This document shows, one piece after another, positions 26,766 through 37,966 of a stretch of DNA of 64,000 nt. How positions within the stretch are numbered: position 1 is the first letter of the stretch; every line of letters begins with the position of its first letter. This DNA comes from Rhodococcus sp. CH91 (GTDB taxonomy: Bacteria > Actinomycetota > Actinomycetes > Mycobacteriales > Mycobacteriaceae): NCBI RefSeq assembly GCF_022554085.1, contig NZ_JAKFYR010000011.1, positions 63,599-127,598 on the forward strand. Reading direction: 5' to 3'. The notes beneath the pieces were generated by a model that saw only the letters and a list, made by a program, of their open reading frames with translations, did no database searches and had not been told where the DNA came from. The position numbers were made by a program, and so were the translations under genes.

Positions 26766-27656
26766 GTGCAGAACGAACTCCGCCGCTACATCGACCGGCT
26801 CCGTACGGAGGGCTATTCGGTTCGCGACGACCACGGGGAGGACCCCGATCTGATCGACATCGAGGGCCGCGCCGTCGATACCTGGCGGGAGAACTATCCG
26901 TACGACGCGCGGATGGACCGGGCGACCTACGAGGTCGAGAAGTATCTGCTGCAGATCGAACTGCTCAAGTTCCAGTCGTGGGCGAAGGACAACGGTTCCA
27001 AGCACATCATCGTGTTCGAGGGGCGCGACGCAGCCGGTAAGGGCGGCACCATCAAGCGATTCCAGGAGTACATCAACGTCCGGCACGCGCGGACCGTCGC
27101 GCTGAGCAAGCCCTCCGACCGCGAGCAGGGCCAGTGGTACATGCAGCGTTACATCCAGCACTTCCCCACCGCCGGTGAACTCGTGATGTTCGACCGCTCC
27201 TGGTACAACCGCGCCGGCGTCGAACGGGTCATGGGCTTCTGCACCGACGACGAGTACGAGCGTTTCATGACGGACACACCCTTGTTCGAGCAGCTCGTCG
27301 TCGAGGCCGGCATCTCCCTCACCAAATTCTGGTTCTCGGTGACACGGAACGAACAACGCACACGTTTCGCGATCCGGCAGCTCGATCCGGTTCGGCGGTG
27401 GAAGCTCTCGGAGATGGATCTCGAATCCCTCGACAAATGGGATCTGTACACCGAGGCCAAGGAGGAGATGTTCCGGCGCACGGATACCGAGTACGCGCCC
27501 TGGATGACGATCAAATCGAACGACAAGAAGCGGGCACGCATCAACGCGATGCGCTATTTCCTGAACCGGTTCGACTACGAGGGCAAGGACCCTCAGATCG
27601 TCTTCCCGGCCGATCCGAAGATCGTCCAACGGGGCAAGGACGCGGTCGGCGACTGA
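26766..27656 (+). CDS. ppk2: Polyphosphate kinase 2
   Basis: Transfers phosphate between polyphosphate and nucleotides, commonly NDP to NTP. 296 aa P-loop kinase: Walker A GRDAAGKGG (86-94), DRSWYNR Walker B/lid region (143-149). One domain only, so class I or III of the family. GTG 26766 follows GGGAGGACACCTC. 113 nt separate it from the sulfur operon. It adds a second polyphosphate enzyme to the window (ppk1 at 55638). Confidence 0.94.
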   Translation: MQNELRRYIDRLRTEGYSVRDDHGEDPDLIDIEGRAVDTWRENYPYDARMDRATYEVEKYLLQIELLKFQSWAKDNGSKHIIVFEGRDAAGKGGTIKRFQEYINVRHARTVALSKPSDREQGQWYMQRYIQHFPTAGELVMFDRSWYNRAGVERVMGFCTDDEYERFMTDTPLFEQLVVEAGISLTKFWFSVTRNEQRTRFAIRQLDPVRRWKLSEMDLESLDKWDLYTEAKEEMFRRTDTEYAPWMTIKSNDKKRARINAMRYFLNRFDYEGKDPQIVFPADPKIVQRGKDAVGD

Positions 27657-27704
27657 CTCCTCCCTCCCGCCCTCCGGCGAAGATCGCGAGCCGCATGACA
27701 AGAG

Positions 27705-27724
27705 AGTGTGGTTCAGACCACACT
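27705..27724. promoter_or_regulatory. Inverted repeat in front of the universal stress gene
   Basis: AGTGTGGT-TCAG-ACCACACT, an 8-bp perfect stem with a 4-nt loop, ends 24 nt before the ATG. No run of T follows, so an operator or 5' leader structure is more likely than a terminator for ppk2. Confidence 0.4.
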
Positions 27725-27748
27725 GAGTGGAGGTAGGGAGGAGCGAAT

Positions 27749-28663
27749 ATGGACACACCTTCCGGAAACGGCATCGTGGTCGGCATCGACGGCTCCGACA
27801 GTGCCTTGAACGCGGCCCGCTGGGCCGGTTGTCTCGCACAGCGGATCGGCGAACCGCTCCGGCTGGTCCACGTGCACGAGCTCAGGCGCGAACACCGGCA
27901 CGAGCACGAGCGGGACCGCGAACGTGAGCGTGAGCAGGGGGCCGAAGAGTCCGGCGCGATGCTCGCGGCCGCGACATCCGCCGTCCGGGAGGTCGCCGAC
28001 GACATCGGCATCGAGCCGATCAGCAGCGACGGCGAACCGGACCGATTGCTGATCGACCTGTCGGCGTCGGCACGCATGATCGTCCTCGGGCACACCACGA
28101 CGACCGAGTGGGAGTCGATGGTGCAGCACTCCGATGTCGTCTCCGTCTCCAATCACGCCGTGTGCCCGGTGGTGACCTGGCGGAGCCTCGACGGATTCCA
28201 CCCTCCGGACGACCGGCCGATCCTCGTCGGGATGGACGGTACCGACCTCAGTATCGCGGCCGTCGAGCACGCCTACGCCGTGGCGGCCGCACTCGGCGCG
28301 CCGCTGGTCGCGATCCACACCTGGAGTGAGGAATCGACCTTCACCTACGGCGAAGCGTCGCGGTTCACCGACTGGACGGCCTATATCGACCGTATGAAGG
28401 CCCATATGACCGATCGGCTGGGTCGCTTCGCGGAGCGTTACCCCGACGTCGAGGTCTCACAACGGATCGAGCACGGCAGGCCCGACATCCATCTGATCGA
28501 CGAATCACCCACCGCTCAGCTCGTCGTCGTCGGCAGCCACGGACGCAGCGCCGCAGCCGCCGCGGTGCTCGGTTCCACCAGCCAGGGATTGATGCACCAC
28601 AGCAGTTGCCCGGTGATGATCTGCCGGGCGCGCTCCCACGGCCACCACCTGACCGGAGCCTAG
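27749..28663 (+). CDS. Universal stress protein, tandem Usp domains
   Basis: 304 aa with two Usp domains (about 8-145 and 155-295). The second ends with the ATP-binding motif G-x2-G-x9-G-S/T ([16 protein letters not shown]); the first has a less complete version ([15 protein letters not shown]). Between strands of domain 1 is a charged His/Arg/Glu stretch (residues about 46-65), unusual for the family. ATG 27749 is preceded by GGAGG and GGGAGGAG. Its TAG shares the bases CTAG with the convergent cysA stop. Confidence 0.92.
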   Translation: MDTPSGNGIVVGIDGSDSALNAARWAGCLAQRIGEPLRLVHVHELRREHRHEHERDREREREQGAEESGAMLAAATSAVREVADDIGIEPISSDGEPDRLLIDLSASARMIVLGHTTTTEWESMVQHSDVVSVSNHAVCPVVTWRSLDGFHPPDDRPILVGMDGTDLSIAAVEHAYAVAAALGAPLVAIHTWSEESTFTYGEASRFTDWTAYIDRMKAHMTDRLGRFAERYPDVEVSQRIEHGRPDIHLIDESPTAQLVVVGSHGRSAAAAAVLGSTSQGLMHHSSCPVMICRARSHGHHLTGA

Positions 28664-29649
28664 AGCCGGTCGGACGCCAGGCCCGCCGGGACCGCGCCCG
28701 CCGCGTGCGCGTACACCCGGTCCCCGGCGGACAGTTCCAGATGCTGCGCTTCGCCTCGTGTCATCTGGGTGGTGAAATGCTCGCCGTGCTCGTCGCGCAA
28801 CTCGATCCGAACCTCGAAGCCCAGACGTACCACTCGCTCGACCGTGGCCGGGACAGCTCCTGCCGTGCCGGTCCCGGCCGCGGGATCGTCGGGTCGGGTG
28901 AGACGGATGTCGTGCGGTCGCACGAGTATGTCACCGAGTTTGGAGACCGTGCCGAGGAAGGACATCACGAAGGGGTTCGCGGGGTGGTCGTAGAGCTCCT
29001 CCGGGGTCCCCACCTGTTCGATACGGCCCTCGTTCATCACCGCGATCCGGTCCGCGACGTCGAGGGCTTCCTCCTGGTCGTGCGTGACGAGGACGGTGGT
29101 GACGTGAACCTCGTCGTGCAGGCGACGCAGCCAGGTACGCAGATCGGATCGTACTTTCGCGTCGAGGGCGCCGAAGGGTTCGTCGAGCAGCAGGACCCGG
29201 GGATCGACGGCCAGGGCCCGCGCGAGAGCCATTCGCTGTCGCTGACCACCGGACAGCTGCGCCGGATAGCGGCCCCGGAAACCGGCGAGACCGACGATCT
29301 CGAGGAGTTCGTCGACCCGCTTGTCGATCTCGGATTTGGGCCGCTTGCGGATCTTCAGGCCGAAGGCCACGTTCTCGCGCACGGTCATGTGCTTGAACGC
29401 CGCGTAGTGCTGGAAGACGAAGCCGATGTCGCGTTTCTGCGGGGAGACGTCGGTGACGTCCTGTCCGGCGATGTGCACGGCGCCCCCGTCGAGGCTCTCG
29501 AGTCCCGCGATCGACCGCAGCAGCGTCGATTTCCCCGAGCCGGACGGCCCGAGCAGCGCGGTGAGCGACCCGGAGGGAATCTCGAGGTCGACGTCGTCGA
29601 GCGCGGCGAAATCTCCGTAGTTCTTGCGCGCCCCGGTGACGGTGATCAT
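28660..29649 (-). CDS. cysA: Sulfate ABC transporter ATP-binding protein
   Basis: ATPase of the sulfate/thiosulfate importer. 329 aa: Walker [10 protein letters not shown] (about 34-42), signature [15 protein letters not shown], Walker [13 protein letters not shown], switch His in LVTHDQEEA, and a C-terminal TOBE-like regulatory domain (about 240-320). ATG 29649 overlaps the cysW stop (ATGA). Last gene of subI-cysT-cysW-cysA. Confidence 0.96.
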   Translation of the reverse strand: MITVTGARKNYGDFAALDDVDLEIPSGSLTALLGPSGSGKSTLLRSIAGLESLDGGAVHIAGQDVTDVSPQKRDIGFVFQHYAAFKHMTVRENVAFGLKIRKRPKSEIDKRVDELLEIVGLAGFRGRYPAQLSGGQRQRMALARALAVDPRVLLLDEPFGALDAKVRSDLRTWLRRLHDEVHVTTVLVTHDQEEALDVADRIAVMNEGRIEQVGTPEELYDHPANPFVMSFLGTVSKLGDILVRPHDIRLTRPDDPAAGTGTAGAVPATVERVVRLGFEVRIELRDEHGEHFTTQMTRGEAQHLELSAGDRVYAHAAGAVPAGLASDRL

Positions 29650-30452
29650 TCGGTGCTCCTCTTCCGGTCGAGCAGGGTCATCAGCAGCAGCACGATCACC
29701 GCGATGGCCATGAGCAGGGTCGCGGCGCGGGAGGCGCCGAAGGTGTTGTGGTCGTCGATGTACCGGGCGTGGACGAGCAGGGTCAGGGTCTGCGAGACAC
29801 CGGGGAAACCGGAGGACACCATGATCACCGCGCCGAACTCGCCCAGTGCCCGCGCGACGGTCAGGACGATGCCGTAGGTCAGCCCCCAGCGGATCGCCGG
29901 CAAGGTGATGCGCCAGAACGTCTGCCAGTTGTTCGCGCCGAGTGTCGCCGCCGCCTGTTCCTGCTCCTCCCCGATCTCGCGGAGCACCGGTTCGACCTCC
30001 CGTACGACGAACGGAAGCGTGACGAATACGGTCGCGAGGACCATGCCCGGAAGGCCGAAGATCACCTTGAAGCCGAGTGATTCGATCGCACCGAACCAGC
30101 CGTTCGCCCCCCAGAGCATGATCAGTGCGACACCGACGACGATCGGCGACACCGCGAACGGAAGGTCGACGACGGCCTGCAACAGACCGCGTCCCGGGAA
30201 CCGGCCCCGCACGAGCGCGAGCGCCACCACTATGCCGAAGACGACGTTGACGGGCACGACGATCGCGACGATCAGCAGCGACAGGTTCAACGCGGAGATG
30301 GCGGCGGGAGTGCTGATGGACTCGACGAACGCCATGACCCCGTTCTCGAAGGTGCGGTAGAGGATCACCCCGATCGGAACGAGCAGCAGCACGAACAGAT
30401 AGGCCAGTGCGACCGAACGCAGCGTCCACCGCGAGGCGCGGGACGTCCTCAT
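29646..30452 (-). CDS. cysW: Sulfate ABC transporter permease CysW
   Basis: Membrane subunit forming the channel with CysT. 268 aa, six predicted helices; the cytoplasmic EAA loop that docks on CysA is [24 protein letters not shown] (quoted: [19 protein letters not shown]). ATG 30452 overlaps the cysT stop (ATGA). Confidence 0.95.
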   Translation of the reverse strand: MRTSRASRWTLRSVALAYLFVLLLVPIGVILYRTFENGVMAFVESISTPAAISALNLSLLIVAIVVPVNVVFGIVVALALVRGRFPGRGLLQAVVDLPFAVSPIVVGVALIMLWGANGWFGAIESLGFKVIFGLPGMVLATVFVTLPFVVREVEPVLREIGEEQEQAAATLGANNWQTFWRITLPAIRWGLTYGIVLTVARALGEFGAVIMVSSGFPGVSQTLTLLVHARYIDDHNTFGASRAATLLMAIAVIVLLLMTLLDRKRSTE

Positions 30453-31342
30453 CGGTCCTCCTCCTGTCTCCGCACTCCCCGATTCGCCACCGCGCGCAGC
30501 ACGAACAGGACGAGGAAGGCGATCAGCAGCAACACGACGGAGACGGCGGCGGCGTTGGCCGGCCTGTCGATCTCGATCTGCTGCTGGATGTACTGCGAGG
30601 CGACCTGCGTCTCGTAGGGGATGTTGCCTCCGATGAGAACGATCGAACCGTATTCACCGATCGCCCGGGCGAAGGCCAGACCGGTGCCGCTGAGAATCGC
30701 CGGAGCCAGGGCCGGCAGGACCACTCTGCGGAAGATCGTGAAGTTGCCCGCGCCGAGGGAGGCGGCGGCTTCCTCGACCTCCCGATCGGTCTCGAGGAGG
30801 ACCGGCTGGACGGCACGTACCACGAAGGGCAACGTGACGAACGCGAGGGCAACCACCAACCCCGGTTGAGTGGCGTTGAGCTGCAGCCCGATCGGGCTCT
30901 GCGGACCGTACAGCGAGAGCAGCACGATGCTCGCGACGATCGTGGGCAAGGCGAACGGCAGATCGATGAGGGCGTTGACGAACTTCTTGCCCCGGAACTC
31001 GTCGCGAACGAGGACCCAGGCGATGAGAGTGCCCATCACGGCGTTGATCGCGGCCACCACGAGCGAGACCCCGACGGTGATACGCAGGGTCGCCACCGCG
31101 GCGGGGGCCGTGATCGCGCTCCAGAAGGTGCCGAAGCCGTCCGACACGGAATGCACGGCCAGCGCCGCGAGGGGCAGTAGGACGATCAGACTCAGCCACA
31201 GGGTGGCGACACCGATGCCGAGCGGCCCGACGGCACCGGAGAACAGCCGGCGGCGGGGCCGGCGCGAGGGTGGAGTACCGGCGCCGCGGCCCGGAGCGGG
31301 AGACGAATCTCCCGTTCCGGCGGTGTGTTCCGAGATGGTCAC
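30449..31342 (-). CDS. cysT: Sulfate ABC transporter permease CysT
   Basis: Second channel subunit (also cysU). 297 aa: a 35-residue Pro/Arg-rich cytoplasmic N-terminus, then six helices with EAA loop [23 protein letters not shown] 31342 lies 9 nt after the subI stop. Related to CysW, as usual for this family. Confidence 0.95.
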   Translation of the reverse strand: MTISEHTAGTGDSSPAPGRGAGTPPSRRPRRRLFSGAVGPLGIGVATLWLSLIVLLPLAALAVHSVSDGFGTFWSAITAPAAVATLRITVGVSLVVAAINAVMGTLIAWVLVRDEFRGKKFVNALIDLPFALPTIVASIVLLSLYGPQSPIGLQLNATQPGLVVALAFVTLPFVVRAVQPVLLETDREVEEAAASLGAGNFTIFRRVVLPALAPAILSGTGLAFARAIGEYGSIVLIGGNIPYETQVASQYIQQQIEIDRPANAAAVSVVLLLIAFLVLFVLRAVANRGVRRQEEDR

Positions 31343-31351
31343 GCTCCTGCC

Positions 31352-32380
31352 CTATTTCGTGGCGTTGTCGTAGATCACCGCGATGGTGCCGGTACCGTCC
31401 GCGAACAGCTCCGCGTCGACCGTCTCCCAGCCGCCGAGATCGTCGATGGTCCACAATTTCTCGGGCGCGGGGAACTCCGCAGCGAATTCCTCGGCGACCG
31501 CCGGATCGACAGGCCGGAAACCCGCCTCGGCCCACAGGCGCTGCGCCTCGGGGGTGTACAGGAAATCCTCGAACGCCCGGGCGGCGTCGACATCGGCGGC
31601 GTTCTTCAGTACCGCAGCGGGATTTTCGATCTTGAAGGTCACCGGAGGAGTGACGTGCTCGACCGCCTCACCGTTGCGTTCGGCGAACAACGCCTCGTTC
31701 TCGTAACTCAGCAGGACGTCGCCCGTCCCCTGCAGGAAGGTCTCGGTGGCCTCCCGGCCCGATTTCGGTTGCACCTTCACATGTTCGGTGACGAGTTCGG
31801 TGATGTAGTCGATACCGGCCTGCGGGTCGGCACCGCCGTTGCTCTCGGCGGCATAGGGGGCGAGCAGGTTCCACTTCGCCGAGCCCGAGCTGAACGGATT
31901 CGGTGTCACCACCTCGACGTCCGGGCGCAGCAGATCGTCCCAGTCACGGATGTTCTTCGGGTTGCCCTCTCGAACGACCATCGTGACGACCGATCCGAAC
32001 GGAATACCGTTGTAGGCATTGTCGTTCCACGCCTCGTCCACCAATCCGGCGTCGACGAGACGGGTGATGTCGGGCTCGACCGAGAAGTTCACGAAATCGG
32101 CCTCTGCCCCGTCACGCACCTTGCGGGACTGATCCCCGGACGGGCCGTAGGAGGGCAGGAATGCGACGCCCTCGCCCGCCTCGGTGGCCTGGAAGGCGGG
32201 GATGAGCGCATCGAAACCGGCCTTCGGCACGGCGTACGCATACAGGTTCACGGTGCCACCGGAACCGTCGACGGCGTTGTCCGCTCCGGCGACGTCGCTC
32301 GAGCCGCCCGCGCACGCGGTCAGGGCCGTGAGGGCGGACGCGGCGAGTGCGGCGACGAGAAATCGGGAACGTGATGTCAT
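31352..32380 (-). CDS. subI: Sulfate-binding lipoprotein
   Basis: Extracytoplasmic sulfate receptor of the CysTWA importer. 342 aa with a lipoprotein signal peptide: basic MTSRSR, hydrophobic core, lipobox LTAC at about residues 20-23. The mature part has the family motifs NLYAYAVPK, VNFSVEPDITRLV and TPNPFSSGSAKWNLL, the latter part of the sulfate pocket. ATG 32380 has CAGGAGG 9 nt upstream. It is preceded by a cysteine-codon leader frame at 32534-32626. Confidence 0.95.
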   Translation of the reverse strand: MTSRSRFLVAALAASALTALTACAGGSSDVAGADNAVDGSGGTVNLYAYAVPKAGFDALIPAFQATEAGEGVAFLPSYGPSGDQSRKVRDGAEADFVNFSVEPDITRLVDAGLVDEAWNDNAYNGIPFGSVVTMVVREGNPKNIRDWDDLLRPDVEVVTPNPFSSGSAKWNLLAPYAAESNGGADPQAGIDYITELVTEHVKVQPKSGREATETFLQGTGDVLLSYENEALFAERNGEAVEHVTPPVTFKIENPAAVLKNAADVDAARAFEDFLYTPEAQRLWAEAGFRPVDPAVAEEFAAEFPAPEKLWTIDDLGGWETVDAELFADGTGTIAVIYDNATK

Positions 32381-32533
32381 GACACGAGCCTCCTGCGGGG
32401 CTGTCAGGGATGGAGACGAACACGGCCCGTGTGGACGCCCAGCGGTGGCGGGGATGCAGGACCGGAGTTCGCGAGAATGCGGTGTACCGGGCACGACGAC
32501 GCGTCGTCGCGGGGGACCGCGGTGTCGGAGGAT

Positions 32534-32626
32534 TCAGCGACAACAGTCGATATCGGCGACCGACGGCATACCCACAGCGATCAGCGCCAGTTCATGGCGG
32601 GCTCGGGGCAATGTGGTCGCGGACAC
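32534..32626 (-). CDS. Cys-Cys leader peptide of the subI-cysTWA operon
   Basis: A 30-codon frame beginning VSATTLPRARHELAL (GTG 32626) and ending ADIDCCR-stop, with two adjacent cysteine codons just before the stop. TATTGT ends 7 nt before the GTG, the same spacing as for the sirA leader, so it should be leaderless. The bases right after its TGA read ATCCTCC (minus strand, 32533-32527), complementary to the subI ribosome site GGAGG (32393-32389). This suits a switch in which ribosomes at the cysteine codons free or hide the subI start. Mechanism inferred from the described mycobacterial examples. Confidence 0.72.
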   Translation of the reverse strand: MSATTLPRARHELALIAVGMPSVADIDCCR

Positions 32627-32633
32627 GCGCCAG

Positions 32634-32639
32634 ACAATA
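32634..32639 (-). promoter_or_regulatory. -10 of the subI operon leader
   Basis: TATTGT on the minus strand, 7 nt before GTG 32626 of the Cys-Cys leader, giving a leaderless transcript start. Confidence 0.6.
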
Positions 32640-32730
32640 GCAGAGGTCACCGGGCGGACTGAATCGCGAGATCGGGAGGCGGCAGGTGCATGCCTTCCCC
32701 TCCGGACGGGACGGACGGGACCGCCCCCTG

Positions 32731-32808
32731 TCACACGGTGAGGATCCAGGCGACGACGACGATGAGCAGCAGCGCGACGAGCGCCAGGGTCACGCGCGAA
32801 CGCGGCAT
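32731..32808 (-). CDS. 25-residue single-helix membrane microprotein
   Basis: Starts MPRSRVTLALVALLLIVVVA and ends WILTV: a short basic N-terminus followed by one hydrophobic helix to the C-terminus, so probably an inner-membrane peptide with its N-terminus inside. ATG 32808 has a strong GGAGG 9 nt upstream and lies 1 nt after the stop of the 68-aa membrane gene, so the two form a tight operon. Function unknown. It is too short for automated callers. Confidence 0.65.
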   Translation of the reverse strand: MPRSRVTLALVALLLIVVVAWILTV

Positions 32809-32809
32809 G

Positions 32810-33016
32810 TCAGCAGTCCTCCGTACTCTGGGCGGGGGCATCGGACTCGCCCCGCCCTACCAGCGCGAATGCGGTGGCCATCGCCCGGTCGAGCAACCAC
32901 GCGATCCCGGCGCACAGGGGCAACAGCACCACCAGCACCAGCGTCACCTGAGGCACGAAGGACAGGCCCGCGAGCCACAGCTCGAAACCGTCCCACCACG
33001 ACGCAACCCGCTCCAC
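32810..33016 (-). CDS. Small membrane protein (Rv2401A-like position)
   Basis: 68 aa; begins VERVASWWDGFELWLAGLSF at GTG 33016, then a hydrophobic segment of about 24 residues (about 20-43) and a polar acidic tail ending in Cys. The length, place (between the sulfate importer and trehalase) and single strong helix match Rv2401A, a small membrane protein of unknown role. TAGGCT lies 7 nt upstream of the GTG, so it is probably leaderless. A longer in-frame ATG (33091) would overlap the trehalase start and is not favoured. Confidence 0.72.
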   Translation of the reverse strand: MERVASWWDGFELWLAGLSFVPQVTLVLVVLLPLCAGIAWLLDRAMATAFALVGRGESDAPAQSTEDC

Positions 33017-33023
33017 CGGTCCC

Positions 33024-33029
33024 AGCCTA
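33024..33029 (-). promoter_or_regulatory. -10 of the 68-aa/25-aa membrane gene pair
   Basis: TAGGCT on the minus strand ends 7 nt before GTG 33016, predicting a leaderless transcript divergent from trehalase. Confidence 0.5.
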
Positions 33030-33082
33030 ACGGCTCGGCGAACCGCGCTGCGATCCGCCCGGGACGAGGCGATCATGGAGAG

Positions 33083-35023
33083 ATGGATCATCCGTCATCG
33101 CCGCTGCCGAACAATCCGCTCCGGCGGAGTGCGTTCCCGCCCATCGACGACTACGCATTCCTCTCGGACTGCGAGAGCACCTGCCTGATCGCCCGTGACG
33201 GCACCGTCGAATGGATGTGCGTGCCGCGACCGGACTCGCCCAGCGTGTTCGGAGCGCTGCTCGACCGCAGTGCGGGGCACTTCCGGCTGGCGCCGCACGA
33301 TCGCACGGTTCCCGCCGCGCGGCGCTATCTGCCGGGCGGCCTGGTCCTCGAGACCACCTGGCAGACGGACACCGGATGGATGATCGTGCGCGATGCACTG
33401 GTCATGGCGCCCTGGTACGACGTCGACGAACGCTCCGCCACCCATCGGCGCACCCCCTCCGACTGGAAGGCCGAGCACATACTGCTGCGGACGGTGCGGT
33501 GCGTGAACGGCACGGTGGACCTCTACGTGAGCTGCGAACCCGCCTTCGACTACCACCGGGGCCGGACGGAGTGGCGGTACACCGGCAAGGTCTACGAGGA
33601 GGCCACGGCCTACTGCCGGAACGCGCCGGAGCAGCATCCCGCGTTGCGCATGACGACCGACCTGCGCCTCGGGATCGAGGACCGGGAGGTCCGCGCTCGG
33701 CGGAGGTTGAACAAGGGCGACACGGCGTTCGTCGCGCTGTCGTGGTCGGACCGGCCCATGCCGCACACCTTCGAGGAGGCGGTCGCCAAGATGACCGCCA
33801 CCCAGGACTACTGGCGCGAGTGGATCACCACCGGGCGTTTCCCCGATCACCCGTGGCGTACCTATCTGCAGAGCAGCGCCCTCACCCTCAAGGGACTGAC
33901 CTACAGCCCCACCGGGGCGCTGCTGGCGGCGCCGACCACCTCGCTGCCGGAAACTCCCGGCGGTGAACGGAACTGGGACTACCGCTATGCCTGGGTGCGC
34001 GACTCCACCTTCGCCCTGTGGGGTCTGTACACCCTGGGGTTCGATCGCGAGGCCGACGACTTCTTCTCGTTCATCCTCGACGTCTCGCGCAGCGCCGACG
34101 GTGTCAGACATCCGCTGCAGGTCATGTACGGGGTCGGCGGGGAACGTGAGCTACCCGAGCAGACTCTCGATCATCTGAGCGGGCACGACGGAGCGACGCC
34201 CGTGCGGATCGGGAACGACGCGTACTACCAGCGGCAGCACGATATCTGGGGGACACTGCTCGATTCGGTGTATCTGCACGTGAAATCGCGTGGCCATTTC
34301 CCCCAGACCTTGCTGCACACGCTGCGCCGGCAGGTGGAGGAGGCGGTGACGCACTGGCGTGAACCCGATCGAGGCATCTGGGAGGTACGTGGCGAACCCC
34401 AGCATTTCGTGTCGTCGAAGGTCATGTGCTGGGTGGCCATCGATCGCGGCGCGAAGCTGGCGGCCCTGCAGGGGCGTCCGGACTACGCGCGCCGGTGGGC
34501 GGCCGTCGCCGACGAGATCAAGGCCGACATTCTCGAGCACGGTGTCGACGAGCGCGGTGTCTTCACCCAGCGCTACGGGCATTCCTCACTCGACGCCTCG
34601 GCACTGCTGATCCCGCTCCTGCGGTTCCTGCCGGCGGACGATCCCCGCGTACGGGCCACGGTGCTGGCGATCGCGGACGAGCTGACCGAGGACGGTCTGG
34701 TGCTGCGCTACCGCGTCGAGACCACCGACGACGGACTGTCCGGCCGGGAGGGCTCGTTCACCATCTGCTCGTTCTGGCTCGTCTCCGCACTCGTCGAGAT
34801 CGGCGAGGTCGCGCGGGCCACGGCGCTGTGCCAGCGTCTTCTGGACTACGCGAGCCCGCTGAAACTGTACGCCGAGGAGATCGATCCCGAGACCGGGCGG
34901 CATCTGGGGAACTTCCCGCAGGCCTTCACCCATCTCGCGCTCATCAACGCGGTCGTGCACGTCATCCGGGCCGAACGCGACGCGTCGGCGGGAGGATTCC
35001 AGCCGGCCCATCACGGACCGTGA
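33083..35023 (+). CDS. GH15 family trehalase
   Basis: Hydrolyses trehalose to two glucoses, recycling the cytosolic disaccharide. 646 aa, close to the 642 aa recalled for the mycobacterial GH15 trehalase Rv2402. N-terminal beta-sandwich (about 20-260), then the (alpha/alpha)6 catalytic barrel with the motif GGERNWDYRYAWVRDSTFAL (about 292-311) and the C-terminal LGNFPQAFTHLALINAV. A glucoamylase acting on other alpha-glucans remains possible. ATG 33083 has GGAG very close upstream (2 nt spacing). No signal peptide. Confidence 0.9.
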   Translation: MDHPSSPLPNNPLRRSAFPPIDDYAFLSDCESTCLIARDGTVEWMCVPRPDSPSVFGALLDRSAGHFRLAPHDRTVPAARRYLPGGLVLETTWQTDTGWMIVRDALVMAPWYDVDERSATHRRTPSDWKAEHILLRTVRCVNGTVDLYVSCEPAFDYHRGRTEWRYTGKVYEEATAYCRNAPEQHPALRMTTDLRLGIEDREVRARRRLNKGDTAFVALSWSDRPMPHTFEEAVAKMTATQDYWREWITTGRFPDHPWRTYLQSSALTLKGLTYSPTGALLAAPTTSLPETPGGERNWDYRYAWVRDSTFALWGLYTLGFDREADDFFSFILDVSRSADGVRHPLQVMYGVGGERELPEQTLDHLSGHDGATPVRIGNDAYYQRQHDIWGTLLDSVYLHVKSRGHFPQTLLHTLRRQVEEAVTHWREPDRGIWEVRGEPQHFVSSKVMCWVAIDRGAKLAALQGRPDYARRWAAVADEIKADILEHGVDERGVFTQRYGHSSLDASALLIPLLRFLPADDPRVRATVLAIADELTEDGLVLRYRVETTDDGLSGREGSFTICSFWLVSALVEIGEVARATALCQRLLDYASPLKLYAEEIDPETGRHLGNFPQAFTHLALINAVVHVIRAERDASAGGFQPAHHGP

Positions 35024-35039
35024 ACCGGTCCCCGGCTCC

Positions 35040-35978
35040 TCAGCGGAACCGGCCGAGCAGTGCCTCGGCCTGGACGGCCATCTCGCGGACGATCTCGCCG
35101 GCGGGCCGTTCGGCACGCACCAGGCCCGCCGCCTCACCCGCGTAGACGACACCGATGTCCGGGTCGTCCGCCGTGTAGGCACGGGCGAGGGTGTCCTCGT
35201 CGGCATCCCGCCCGTGCCACTCGTCGGTGAACGAGTTCCGCAGGGCGCGCCCACCCCATCGGGCCGGCCACGGCTGATGCCGCGCCTTGTCGAAGACGTC
35301 GGTGTAGACGGTGTCGGCACTCGCGGCTTCCACGAGGCGGGTACGGGCGTACTCGGGCCCCACGGTCTCCGGGCTGGCCAGCAGCGCGGTGCCCACGAAG
35401 GCACCTTCCGCCCCGGCGGCGAGCACCGCGGCCAGCCCCCGCCCGGACGCGATCCCGCCCGCGGCCAGAACGGGCAGGGAGGTCGACTCGAGCACCTCCT
35501 GCACGAGGGGCAGCGTCCCGATCCGGCCGGTGTGACCGCCCGCCTCGTGTCCCTGCGCAACGACGGCGTCGACACCCGCCGCCTCGACGACCCGCAGGTC
35601 GTCGATCGTGTTGATCTGTGAGAGCACCAGCGCACCCGCCTCGTGCACCCGGTCGACGTACGGGGCCGGGTCACCGAACGAGAGCACCACCACCTGCGGG
35701 CGGTGTGCCAGCACGGCCGTCAGCAGAGAGTCGTCCTCGGCGAGCGACCAGGTCATCAACCCGAACCCGAGCGGGCCGCCGCCGATCTCCCGGGCGAGAC
35801 GGACCTCGCCGTCGATCCACTCCGCGGAGTTGTAGCGGGCCGCACCGATGAGACCGATCCCTCCGGCCCGGGTCACCTCCCCGGCGAGACGCCCTCCGGC
35901 CCGTCCCCCCATGGGCGCACCCACGATCGGAACGGAGATGTCGAGTTCACGGGTGAGCCAGGTGGCCGGCACTTGCAT
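35040..35978 (-). CDS. Nitronate monooxygenase-like flavoprotein
   Basis: 312-aa TIM-barrel FMN protein of the NMO/2-nitropropane dioxygenase family, oxidising alkyl nitronates such as propionate 3-nitronate. Visible motifs: PIVGAPMGGRAGGRLA at the N-terminus, GHEAGGHTG (FMN phosphate/His region, about 143-151) and AAGGIASGRGLAAVLAAGAEGAFVGT (quoted: AAGGIASGRGLAAVLAAG). ATG 35978. Several enoyl-ACP reductase-like FMN enzymes share the fold, so the substrate is not certain. It lies 28 nt downstream of lepA. Confidence 0.86.
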   Translation of the reverse strand: MQVPATWLTRELDISVPIVGAPMGGRAGGRLAGEVTRAGGIGLIGAARYNSAEWIDGEVRLAREIGGGPLGFGLMTWSLAEDDSLLTAVLAHRPQVVVLSFGDPAPYVDRVHEAGALVLSQINTIDDLRVVEAAGVDAVVAQGHEAGGHTGRIGTLPLVQEVLESTSLPVLAAGGIASGRGLAAVLAAGAEGAFVGTALLASPETVGPEYARTRLVEAASADTVYTDVFDKARHQPWPARWGGRALRNSFTDEWHGRDADEDTLARAYTADDPDIGVVYAGEAAGLVRAERPAGEIVREMAVQAEALLGRFR

Positions 35979-36006
35979 CCTTTCCCGGACGACGGCGCGC
36001 GAGTCG

Positions 36007-37896
<1,890 letters not shown>

Positions 37897-37901
37897 CCTG
37901 C

Positions 37902-37907
37902 AGAATA
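37902..37907 (-). promoter_or_regulatory. -10 of lepA
   Basis: TATTCT (minus strand) ends 5 nt before GTG 37896. Confidence 0.45.
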
Positions 37908-37952
37908 TCCAAGTGCGGCGGCGGGCGGGATTTCACCCGCACCTCATCCGGT

Positions 37953-37958
37953 TAAGCT
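37953..37958 (+). promoter_or_regulatory. -10 of the PemK-like gene
   Basis: TAAGCT ends 8 nt before GTG 37967, with no ribosome site. The same hexamer and spacing occur in front of nadD. Confidence 0.45.
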
Positions 37959-37966
37959 CGGTTCCC

